Source of the DNA: Planctomycetota bacterium
Lineage (GTDB): Bacteria > Planctomycetota > UBA8742 > SKZP01 > JAIOTL01
Direction of reading: 5' to 3'
NCBI GenBank assembly: GCA_021106775.1
Contig: JAIOTL010000225.1
Location: 1 to 11,304 of the forward strand
DNA: 11,304 bases
The translations under genes and the position numbers were made by a program. Numbering within the stretch: the stretch's first letter is position 1; every line of letters begins with the position of its first letter. The notes below the pieces were generated by a model. The model had not been told where the DNA came from and did no database searches. It saw nothing but the letters and a program-made list of their open reading frames with translations. Of this stretch, positions 1 to 6,048 are shown one piece after another.

Positions 1-222
1 GACTACGCTCAGGCAACGTTTCAGTTCTGACAGGCAAGATGCCTGTCCTACCATTTTATCGAATACAGGAAATTTTCTCTACAAACCCGACAGATTCGGT
101 GAAATTTGCAAGGGGACGGAAAAAAAAGCATGCTTGCATGCCTGTCATACCATTTTCGCTACAAAACCATACAATTCCGAAAAATATGCAAAGGTGACGC
201 AAAAAACGCATGTTTACCTGCC
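1..222. repeat. Intergenic repeat region: hairpin plus degenerate 80-bp tandem repeat
   Basis: This gene-free stretch lies downstream of the 3' end of the minus-strand PLP enzyme. It starts with a perfect hairpin (GACAGGCA, loop AGA, TGCCTGTC, 29-47). A unit beginning CTACAAA at 79 recurs at 159, so the period is 80 bp. The first about 40 positions of the two units agree at roughly 70 percent and both then run into an A-tract followed by GCATG. The first unit contains a GCATGC-TT-GCATGC palindrome (128-141) and then TGCCTGTC-N-TACCATTTT, a string also found just after the hairpin at 40-56. The second copy runs up to the stop codon of the gene. An open frame crossing the region on the plus strand (from 106) is a shadow and not a gene. 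Confidence 0.7.
29..47. repeat. CAGGCA-type hairpin (REP-like)
   Basis: Perfect 8-bp inverted repeat GACAGGCA / TGCCTGTC around the loop AGA. The same core, CAGGCA-AGA-TGCCTG, occurs again at 7580-7594, and a variant with a TCAC loop at 7542-7561. Three copies in two separate spacers of one 11-kb window indicate a dispersed repeat family and not a one-off terminator; there is no T-tract directly after the stem. Confidence 0.75.
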
Positions 223-1410
223 TTAGATTTGAGAGAGTGCGTGTTCGAGGTCTGCTTGCAGGTCTTCAACATCCTCGATTCCAACCGAGATTCGGATGAG
301 ACTGTCGGTAATCCCCGCCTTCTCACGTTCTTCCTTCGGAACGCTGGCATGCGTCATCGATGCTGGATGCTGAATCAGCGACTCAATACCACCAAGCGAA
401 ACCGCCAGGGTAAACAACTCGACAGAATTCATCACTTTCTTGCCTTCTTCAATTCCGCCCTTAACACCAAACGACATCACCGCGCTGGCACCTGTCATCT
501 GCTTTTTATAAATGTCATACTGCGGATGCGATTCAAGACCCGGGTAAAGAATCCAATCAACCTTCGGATGCTGTTCCAGCCATTTAGCTATTATCATAGC
601 ATTCTCGGTTTCGCGTTGTACACGCAGTCCAAGCGTTTTCAGCCCGCGATGCACAAGCCACGCCTGATGCGGGTCCATTGTTCCGCCGTGAAACAGAAGA
701 CTGCTGCGAAGCCTGGTGTAAAGCTCCTTGCTTTTTGTAACCAGCATGCCAGCAACAACATCGCCGTGTCCGTTGAGAAATTTCGTCATCGAATGCAAAA
801 CAATGTCGCATCCGAGTTCAAGCGGTTTCTGAAGCATGGGCGTTGCGAAAGTATTGTCACATATTGTAACAAGATTGTGTTTTTTCGCAATTTCAACGCA
901 TCCTGCGATGTCTGTTATCGAAATCGTCGGGTTTGCAGGTGTTTCGATGTACAAAACTTTAGTATTGGGTCTGATTGCTTTCTCAATTTCATCGAGATTT
1001 GAAGTATCAACATATGAGGATTCTATGCCGAATCTCCTAAAATCGCGTTCCATAACTGTTCTGGAGGGTCCGTAAACCGCTGCAGTTGAGACCATATGGT
1101 CGCCTGCACTAAGCAGTGCCATGTACGCCGTTACAACCGCTGCCATACCCGTTGAAGTTGCGAGCCCGAACTTTGCACCTTCGAGGGCGGCAACCGCTGA
1201 TTCAAGGTTTTCTATTGTCGGGTTGCCCATGCGGGTGTAGATGTATCCTTTTTCCTTGCCAGCAAACAATGCTGCGCCGTGGTCTGCGTTGTCGAACGCG
1301 AAAGTGGAGGTTTGAAAGATTGGTGTGCTGACAGCGCCAAGTTGAGTGCTAGGGTCGCAACCGGCGTGTACGGTTTTCGTATTAAATCCAGCATTTTCAA
1401 GGTGTGACAT
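223..1410 (-). CDS. PLP-dependent Cys/Met metabolism enzyme, methionine gamma-lyase/cystathionine lyase-like
   Basis: A 395-residue cytosolic fold-type I PLP enzyme of the Cys/Met metabolism family, the usual length for the family. Visible PLP and active-site residues are Tyr58 and Arg60 in YTRMGNPT, Tyr113, Asp185 in CDNTFATP, the Schiff-base Lys210 in HSMTKFLNGHGD, and Arg373 in LIRISVG near the C-terminus. The HGD after the lysine loop and the C-terminal QHPASMTHAS block resemble methionine gamma-lyases, which convert methionine to methanethiol, 2-oxobutyrate and ammonia. However, the cysteine that follows Tyr-Gly in classical methionine gamma-lyases is Pro115, and the Lys-Asp pair of those enzymes is not evident near 238-239. 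Cystathionine gamma-lyase, cystathionine gamma-synthase or homocysteine-forming activity is therefore equally possible. The start is set by an AAGGAA Shine-Dalgarno at 1417-1422, six bases upstream. The gene stands alone, 182 bp downstream of the protease gene on the same strand. Family assignment is secure; substrate is not. Confidence 0.9.
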   Translation of the reverse strand: MSHLENAGFNTKTVHAGCDPSTQLGAVSTPIFQTSTFAFDNADHGAALFAGKEKGYIYTRMGNPTIENLESAVAALEGAKFGLATSTGMAAVVTAYMALLSAGDHMVSTAAVYGPSRTVMERDFRRFGIESSYVDTSNLDEIEKAIRPNTKVLYIETPANPTISITDIAGCVEIAKKHNLVTICDNTFATPMLQKPLELGCDIVLHSMTKFLNGHGDVVAGMLVTKSKELYTRLRSSLLFHGGTMDPHQAWLVHRGLKTLGLRVQRETENAMIIAKWLEQHPKVDWILYPGLESHPQYDIYKKQMTGASAVMSFGVKGGIEEGKKVMNSVELFTLAVSLGGIESLIQHPASMTHASVPKEEREKAGITDSLIRISVGIEDVEDLQADLEHALSQI

Positions 1411-1555
1411 TTCAATTTCCTTTTTGGATATTTTAGAAGATTTGCATCATACAATTCAGCATCAATGAAACAAGGAGAATTCTTGCTACAAGCACTAAAT
1501 TTGTTTATAAACTGTCCATTTGCATCAGATGTTAATGAAATTCATTCTCAAAAAC

Positions 1556-1574
1556 CTGAAAATTCTATATTCAG
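1556..1574 (-). terminator. Weak candidate terminator after the protease gene
   Basis: On the minus strand, shortly after the protease stop, CTGAA...TTCAG forms a 5-bp stem with some extra A-T pairing inside, followed by GTTTTTG. The stem is short and AT-rich, so this is a weak candidate. The rest of 1411-1592, between the protease and the PLP enzyme, is AT-rich and shows only the PLP enzyme's ribosome binding site. Confidence 0.25.
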
Positions 1575-1592
1575 TTAAATTGAACGAAAATC

Positions 1593-4064
1593 CTAGAAAT
1601 CTTCTTCGACTAGTTCTTTCTTTTTCTCTTCATCTACCTTGTCTTTTGTTGGAATATCGCGCTTTTCTTCGATAAGAAGCGAAACAACTTCCTTTAGTAC
1701 GTCGGCTGGCAGTGCGTAAGAACGAGTTCTTTCAACGCGAGAGATATTCATACCAATTATCTCTCCCTTGAGATTTACGAGAAGCGAGCCGGTGTATTCT
1801 GGGCGTAGCGCAATATCGTGCTGAATCACCTCGCCGAAACCCTCAGCAATTTGATTTTTAGGTCCTGCGATGGCGTTGTATCTACCGCTAGAAGCTCTAC
1901 CGGTTGAACCACGACTAGTAAGCTTAATAACCTTCGTAAACGTTCCCTCAACACCGCTTCTGAACACCTCAACCCAGATTCTTCTGCCAGGTTCAAGTTT
2001 TGTAATGTATGCCCTAAGTTTCGTGGTTGTGTCAATACCCTCATCGTCAATATCGACAATAATATCACCGGGACGAAGCTTGGCATCAGATGCACCCGAG
2101 TTTGGTGTAATAGACCCAATTAGAATACCTTTTTCGTACTCAATACCGAATTTTTTCAAATCATCAAGGTCTTTCGAAGGCATTATGCCGATAACTGCTT
2201 GCTGAGCACCTACATTCGATTCATATTTGAACAAACTGATAATACCGAGACCAATTGGGATGTCTTTTGTTGCAATGGCAGTAACAAATTCGCCAATTTT
2301 ATACGTTTTTGAGCTGCCCCATTTTACCGGTGTCAAACCCTTGGCATTAATGCGCAGCAAGGAGATATCTAATTTGCGTGATTCATTAACCTGAGTCGGC
2401 GAGAATTTTTTACCATCCGCCATTTCAACGATAATCTTCGGATAATTCATTTTGTTGTATTTACCGGTTTTATCAATTGCATATTGCGAAAACTTCGTGA
2501 GAATCAGACCATCTGCACCGACGACAACGCCGTAACCGAGTAATTTACCGCTTGTAGTATTAATTCTAACAATAGACTCATTCAATTTATTATCGATTAC
2601 AACCTGTTTCCAGACTTCACGTAGCTTTGAGCCCTCTTTGTACGTGAGTTTGCTGAAAGTTGTAGATGCAACACCTCCTCTACGCGGTACTCCACCGAGT
2701 TTCATCGTCAATTCGACTTTTTCCTTATTGCGCAGAACAATAATCTTCACTTCCTGATCCGCTTTGAGCCTTGGCAGATAGTTCCTGAGCTGGATTTTGT
2801 CCTTAATCTCTTTGTCGTTGATTGAGAGAATTACATCGTTTATCAAAATGCCCGCTAAATCTGCTGGGTCGTCCTTGGCAACTTCTGTAACCATCAATCC
2901 ACCATCGATTTCGAGATTCTTCTTATCAGCATCTTCAAGGTCTTTTATTGTGAAACCGAAATATGGACCACCTCTAAATTTACTTAGCAGATTTTTATAT
3001 CGGTCAGTATTTTTTATATTATTCATATCAGTGTCGCGGTACATATGTGTAAAATCTCGCCAACCTTTATCGAACGCGACTTGCAGACCATCAAGTGCTT
3101 TTGTTTGCATTTTGATTTTTTCTTCACTTTCAAGAATATTCATCCAGCGTGAATAACAGCATACGAGATGATAATAGCCCTCTGCTCTTTTTACATCGAG
3201 CTGTATCACTTCCTGAAATTCCTTTTCCGCTTTTAAAAAGGTTTCAGCATTCTTATCCTTGGCAGCAGCATCAAGCGTCTTATACGCACCTTCGATACCG
3301 TTGTCATAGCCCGAAACAGATGGACCTGTTCCTGACAATGATTCACCTTTCTTCAGATTCTCCATCTGCACTTTAACTGGATTGACTTTTGTCGTATTAT
3401 TGACTTTTACATCGCGAATGCTAATAGAAACATTTACACCAAGAACATTGCCATCAAGATCGAACATCGGACCGCCTGAATCACCTGAAATCAGAGGTGC
3501 GTCCGAAACAATCATGCTGTGAATCCTGATAACTCTACCTGTCCTGACAACCGGTGGGCGAACTGGATTCGTCTTGAATCCAAGAGGATGTCCCATTGAA
3601 ACTACCCATCTGCCGACTTTCACATCATCGGAATCGCCGAGTTTGGCGACCGTCAACTTTGTTTCTTTGGGTACTTCAGCTTTGATAAGCGCAAAATCAA
3701 GCTGACGATTGAAACCTTTTGAAACCGCTTTCAGCGAAGTTCCGTCGTGCATGACAATCCTGCATGGTACGTTCGCTCTCCATCGTGTAACATGTGCTGC
3801 GGTTAAAACCCATCCGTCATCGCTGATAAAAGTCCCTGAACCACTGCCACCTCCAATTTGTACACCTACTACGGAAGTTCTGACTTTTTCAACAGTTTTG
3901 ATAATCTGAGCTTGCAGTTTCTGAAAATCATCAATGCTTTGTGGTGTATGATAATTAAGATTGACCGCTTCAACTTTGTCTTGAGCGGATGTAAAACCAA
4001 GATTAAACGTTAAAATAATCGCAATCAGGATTATTCCGATAAGTTTCATTCGAGAAAATTTCAT
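1593..4064 (-). CDS. Secreted trypsin-like/HtrA-type serine protease with two PDZ domains and a degenerate second protease domain
   Basis: An 823-residue exported protease. Residues 1-27 are a signal peptide (basic MKFSRMK, hydrophobic 8-24, likely cleavage after TSA), so it acts outside the cytoplasmic membrane. Residues about 55-215 form a trypsin/HtrA domain with a complete triad: His91 (TAAH), Asp123 (LDFALI), Ser196 (GDSGGP). Residues about 255-362 are helical and TPR-like, including GWRDFTHMYRDTD. A PDZ domain follows at about 366-457. From about 485 a second protease-like domain begins (GYGVVVGADGLILT); its His position is Ser526, Asp566 is kept, and the Ser position is Thr758 in PEYTGS. 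A second PDZ (about 618-715) sits inside this domain, between its Asp and Ser parts. The tail is charged. Ordinary HtrA proteins are 350-500 residues with one protease domain. An AAAGGA Shine-Dalgarno at 4071-4076 supports the start. The likely role is cell-envelope protein quality control or processing; the substrate is unknown. I associate this layout with planctomycetes. Confidence 0.92.
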   Translation of the reverse strand: MKFSRMKLIGIILIAIILTFNLGFTSAQDKVEAVNLNYHTPQSIDDFQKLQAQIIKTVEKVRTSVVGVQIGGGSGSGTFISDDGWVLTAAHVTRWRANVPCRIVMHDGTSLKAVSKGFNRQLDFALIKAEVPKETKLTVAKLGDSDDVKVGRWVVSMGHPLGFKTNPVRPPVVRTGRVIRIHSMIVSDAPLISGDSGGPMFDLDGNVLGVNVSISIRDVKVNNTTKVNPVKVQMENLKKGESLSGTGPSVSGYDNGIEGAYKTLDAAAKDKNAETFLKAEKEFQEVIQLDVKRAEGYYHLVCCYSRWMNILESEEKIKMQTKALDGLQVAFDKGWRDFTHMYRDTDMNNIKNTDRYKNLLSKFRGGPYFGFTIKDLEDADKKNLEIDGGLMVTEVAKDDPADLAGILINDVILSINDKEIKDKIQLRNYLPRLKADQEVKIIVLRNKEKVELTMKLGGVPRRGGVASTTFSKLTYKEGSKLREVWKQVVIDNKLNESIVRINTTSGKLLGYGVVVGADGLILTKFSQYAIDKTGKYNKMNYPKIIVEMADGKKFSPTQVNESRKLDISLLRINAKGLTPVKWGSSKTYKIGEFVTAIATKDIPIGLGIISLFKYESNVGAQQAVIGIMPSKDLDDLKKFGIEYEKGILIGSITPNSGASDAKLRPGDIIVDIDDEGIDTTTKLRAYITKLEPGRRIWVEVFRSGVEGTFTKVIKLTSRGSTGRASSGRYNAIAGPKNQIAEGFGEVIQHDIALRPEYTGSLLVNLKGEIIGMNISRVERTRSYALPADVLKEVVSLLIEEKRDIPTKDKVDEEKKKELVEEDF

Positions 4065-4314
4065 TGTGAGTCCTTTCTAGTTGTTAATAAAATCTGAATT
4101 TTATACGTTTTTAGTTAATTTCTGTTTGCATACTCATGTTTGACAAACTCTGATACAATTTAAAACAAATTAACCTGAAAATATTTACATTTATTTTCCC
4201 CTATAATCATAATTTCACCATTTCAATTTCATATTTTAATAGTATTCATAACAAATCAACATATAATCATTTTTCACACCCCCGCAATAAGAGAAGCAAT
4301 TCCCGGGAGAAACA
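4065..4314. promoter_or_regulatory. AT-rich divergent spacer between protease and pilT
   Basis: This 250-bp gene-free stretch separates two divergently transcribed genes and must contain both promoters. Perfect TATAAT hexamers on the plus strand occur at 4202-4207 and 4262-4267; the second would place a start about 40 bases ahead of pilT. Neither has a good -35 at 16-18 bp. A TTGACA at 4140-4145 has only a TACAAT 8 bp downstream, which is too close. The pilT ribosome binding site is GGGAGA at 4305-4310 and the protease site is at 4071-4076. No operator-like palindrome stands out. Confidence 0.4.
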
Positions 4315-5412
4315 ATGAGCAATACAGTTTCAATTGAACAATTACTTGAGATGGTTGTCGAGAAAAACGCATCTGACCTTCATCTTCATGTTGGAAGACC
4401 GCCTGTTCTACGTGTTGACGGCAGGTTACGCACGCTGAACACGCCTGACCTTACCGAAGCCGATACTCGACGAATGATGGAAAACATAACAACTGAGGAT
4501 CAGCAAAATGACCTTGAAAATGCGGGTGGAACTGACTTCGGCTTTGCTTTTGGTGAAAAAGCACGTTTCAGGGTTGCAATTTTTAAGGAAAAGGGAAGAG
4601 TTGGTGTTTCCCTTCGTCTTATACCAAGTAAACTGATGAGTTTTGAGCAGATTGGGTTGCCAGAATCAGTGAAAAACCTTTGCATGCGTCCACGAGGTTT
4701 ACTACTCATCACAGGTCCCACGGGTTGCGGAAAAACGACGACTTTGGCGACAATGATAGACTTTATTAACAACGAAATTGATAGACATATTGTTACTGTC
4801 GAAGACCCTATCGAATATTTCCATCAGCATAAGAAAAGTATTATCACTCAGCGCGAAATCGGCGTGGATGTGCCTGGTTTTGCTGAGGGAATCAGACGCG
4901 GTTTGCGTCAGGACCCGGATGTTTTCCTTGTCGGTGAAATGCGCGACCTCGAGACAATCGGTGCTGCCATCACCGCTGCTGAGACCGGACACCTCGTGTT
5001 CGCAACCCTGCACACGACTGGTGCTGCCCGAACTGTGGATAGAATTATTGATGCGTTTCCGACTAATCAGCAGGAGCAGGTGCGTACTCAGCTCTCGGTT
5101 TCGCTGATTTCAGTTATTTCGCAGGTGCTTATGCCGCGAGCAGAAGGCAGCGGACGTGTTGCAGCATTCGAGATTATGGTCATGACAGACGCGATTTCGA
5201 ATCAGATTCGCGAGAACAAGACGTATCATATTCCGTCAGCAATTCAGACCGGTAAGCAATACGGAATGATTCTTCTTGATGACCACCTGCATCAACTATT
5301 CAAACATAAGACAATCACATATAATGAGGCGATGGCGAAAGCGCAGAATCCCGCAGATTTGCAGGTCAAGATTAAAGAAGGTATCGAAGGCGTCCAGAAG
5401 AAGAAAAAATAG
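4315..5412 (+). CDS. pilT: Type IV pilus retraction ATPase PilT
   Basis: A 365-residue cytoplasmic ATPase of the secretion superfamily, PilT type, close to the usual 340-370 residues. PilT hexamers hydrolyse ATP at the pilus base to depolymerise pilin and retract type IV pili, which drives twitching motility and surface attachment. The N-terminal PAS-like domain contains DLHLHVGRPP (21-30). The Walker A motif is GPTGCGKT (134-141), with Cys where Ser is common. The Asp box lies around 161-168 (TVEDPIEY), Walker B around 200-211 (DPDVFLVGEMRD) and the His box at 223-233 (ETGHLVFATLH). AISNQIRE at 293-300 corresponds to the AIRNLIRE motif needed for retraction, which separates PilT from PilB and GspE. 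GGGAGA lies just upstream of the ATG. No other pilus gene is in the window, so it is an isolated gene here, divergent from the protease. The closely related PilU is the main alternative. Confidence 0.93.
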   Translation: MSNTVSIEQLLEMVVEKNASDLHLHVGRPPVLRVDGRLRTLNTPDLTEADTRRMMENITTEDQQNDLENAGGTDFGFAFGEKARFRVAIFKEKGRVGVSLRLIPSKLMSFEQIGLPESVKNLCMRPRGLLLITGPTGCGKTTTLATMIDFINNEIDRHIVTVEDPIEYFHQHKKSIITQREIGVDVPGFAEGIRRGLRQDPDVFLVGEMRDLETIGAAITAAETGHLVFATLHTTGAARTVDRIIDAFPTNQQEQVRTQLSVSLISVISQVLMPRAEGSGRVAAFEIMVMTDAISNQIRENKTYHIPSAIQTGKQYGMILLDDHLHQLFKHKTITYNEAMAKAQNPADLQVKIKEGIEGVQKKKK

Positions 5413-5425
5413 GGTGCATGCACCC
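5412..5425. repeat. GGGTGC palindrome at the pilT stop codon
   Basis: Perfect 14-bp palindrome GGGTGCATGCACCC whose first base is the last base of the pilT stop codon. It is followed by ATTTTCC, so it could fold as a short terminator hairpin (5-bp stem, CATG loop), but the same GGGTGC..GCACCC element recurs at 5523-5536, which points to a repeat family. Confidence 0.6.
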
Positions 5426-5450
5426 ATTTTCCTACGTCCCATCAAACTGT

Positions 5451-5467
5451 AACCATAATTTATGGTT
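5451..5467. terminator. Possible pilT terminator hairpin
   Basis: AACCATAA and TTATGGTT are perfect 8-bp arms around a single T, 39 bases after the pilT stop and followed by TTG. It is AT-rich with almost no loop, so the RNA hairpin would open a few pairs; it may be a weak terminator or simply a palindrome. Confidence 0.3.
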
Positions 5468-5522
5468 TTGTATAGAGAAATCTGTTTTGTTGGATATGCA
5501 ACACTCCTTTGTCATTCCTGCG

Positions 5523-5536
5523 GGGTGCAAGCACCC
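5523..5536. repeat. Second GGGTGC palindrome
   Basis: GGGTGC-AA-GCACCC, differing from the copy at 5412-5425 only in the central two bases. It directly follows GTCATTCCTGCG (5511-5522), the left end of a related GTCATTCC-type repeat whose right half is missing or replaced. Confidence 0.6.
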
Positions 5537-5540
5537 ACAA

Positions 5541-5578
5541 TGTCATTCTGAGGGAATGAAATGACCGAAGAATCCAGG
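5541..5578 (+). repeat. GTCATTCTGAG-type palindromic repeat, copy 1
   Basis: TGTCATTCTGAGGG...GACCGAAGAATCCAGG. The arms ATTCT (5545-5549) and AGAAT (5569-5573) are complementary. The wording of both ends matches a repeat type I know from many bacterial and metagenomic genomes. Confidence 0.7.
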
Positions 5579-5640
5579 CTATAATACCCCATAATGAGAA
5601 ATTAGGATAGATAACTGTTGTCTGCAAAACATTGAACCAA

Positions 5641-5672
5641 TGTCATTGCGAGCGAAGCGTAGCAATCTCGAA
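5641..5672 (+). repeat. GTCATTGCGAG-type palindromic repeat, copy 2
   Basis: TGTCATTGCGAGCGAAGCG then TAGCAATCTCGAAG. The arms ATTGC (5645-5649) and GCAAT (5662-5666) are complementary; compared with copy 1 both arms have changed together. Confidence 0.7.
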
Positions 5673-5840
5673 GACTTCGCAAGGTATCTGATCCTGAATT
5701 GAATTTTATATTTCATATAACGAATTCTGTCAACGATAGTGGAATTTTGTGTTGTTTTGTGTTTTTCAGGGCTAAAACGAACAACGGTTCGAGATGATTG
5801 TGAATCACTCGTATGTTTGTTTATCATCAACGCAATCCCT

Positions 5841-5882
5841 GAGATTGCAACGGGCTCTGATTTCATCAGACCCTCGCAATGG
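5841..5882 (-). repeat. GTCATTGCGAG-type palindromic repeat, copy 3, with strong inner hairpin
   Basis: Minus-oriented copy with arms ATTGC (5844-5848) and GCAAT (5876-5880). Inside, TCTGAT-TTC-ATCAGA flanked by GGG and CCC (one bulged C) makes an extended hairpin, the strongest fold in this spacer. Confidence 0.65.
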
Positions 5883-5939
5883 TGCTCAGTTGGTTTGTGT
5901 AATTGATCTTTAATTCCTCATTTTCGTATGACTAGCCTG

Positions 5940-5980
5940 GATTGCCACGTCAGTCGCTTTGCTCCTTCCTCGCAATGAAA
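5940..5980 (-). repeat. GTCATTGCGAG-type palindromic repeat, copy 4
   Basis: Minus-oriented copy: read on the minus strand it runs TCATTGCGAGGAAGGAGC then AAAGCGACTGACGTGGCAATC. Arms ATTGC (5941-5945) and GCAAT (5972-5976) are retained around a longer interior. Confidence 0.65.
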
Positions 5981-5994
5981 TAGGGATGATAGTT

Positions 5995-6021
5995 TTCGCT
6001 TCACTCCGTTCAGAATGATAA
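5995..6021 (-). repeat. GTCATTCTGA-type repeat, partial copy 5
   Basis: On the minus strand this reads TTATCATTCTGAACGGAGTG then AAGCGAA, the left part of an ATTCT-type copy. The partner arm AGAAT is missing, so the copy is truncated or decayed. It lies 28 bp from the hisS stop. Confidence 0.5.
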
Positions 6022-6048
6022 AGTATTTTCTACTGCAAGTTCTTTTAG

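Larger units (their letters stand above)
5413..6048. repeat. Gene-free nest of short palindromic repeats
   Basis: These 636 bp between the 3' ends of convergent pilT and hisS hold no credible gene. They contain at least five complete or partial copies of one dispersed element, GTCATT(CT or GC)GAG...(AG or GC)AATC: plus-oriented at 5541 and 5641, minus-oriented at 5841, 5940 and 5995. A GTCATTCCTGCG fragment (5511-5522) and two GGGTGC palindromes lie among them. The open frame on the minus strand at 5579-5866 reads through these repeats (it includes LLRFARNDI, the translation of the repeat) and should not be annotated as protein. The middle part, about 5675-5835, is AT-rich with nothing recognisable. 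Confidence 0.75.

Noticed and set aside
1..222. CRISPR array
   Set aside because: Only two diverged units with no conserved repeat and unique spacer structure; it is a decayed tandem duplication with hairpins.
106..1002. 298-codon open frame on the plus strand
   Set aside because: It lies antisense to the clearly coding PLP enzyme, and its sequence is rich in Cys, His, Arg and Asn with no recognisable domain.
4140..4159. TTGACA...TACAAT as a pilT promoter
   Set aside because: The spacing is 8 bp, far below the 16-18 bp needed by sigma-70 RNA polymerase.
5579..5866. 95-codon open frame on the minus strand in the pilT-hisS spacer
   Set aside because: It is a translation of the palindromic repeats (LLRFARNDI comes from the GTCATTGCGAG element), has no ribosome binding site and no protein-like composition.
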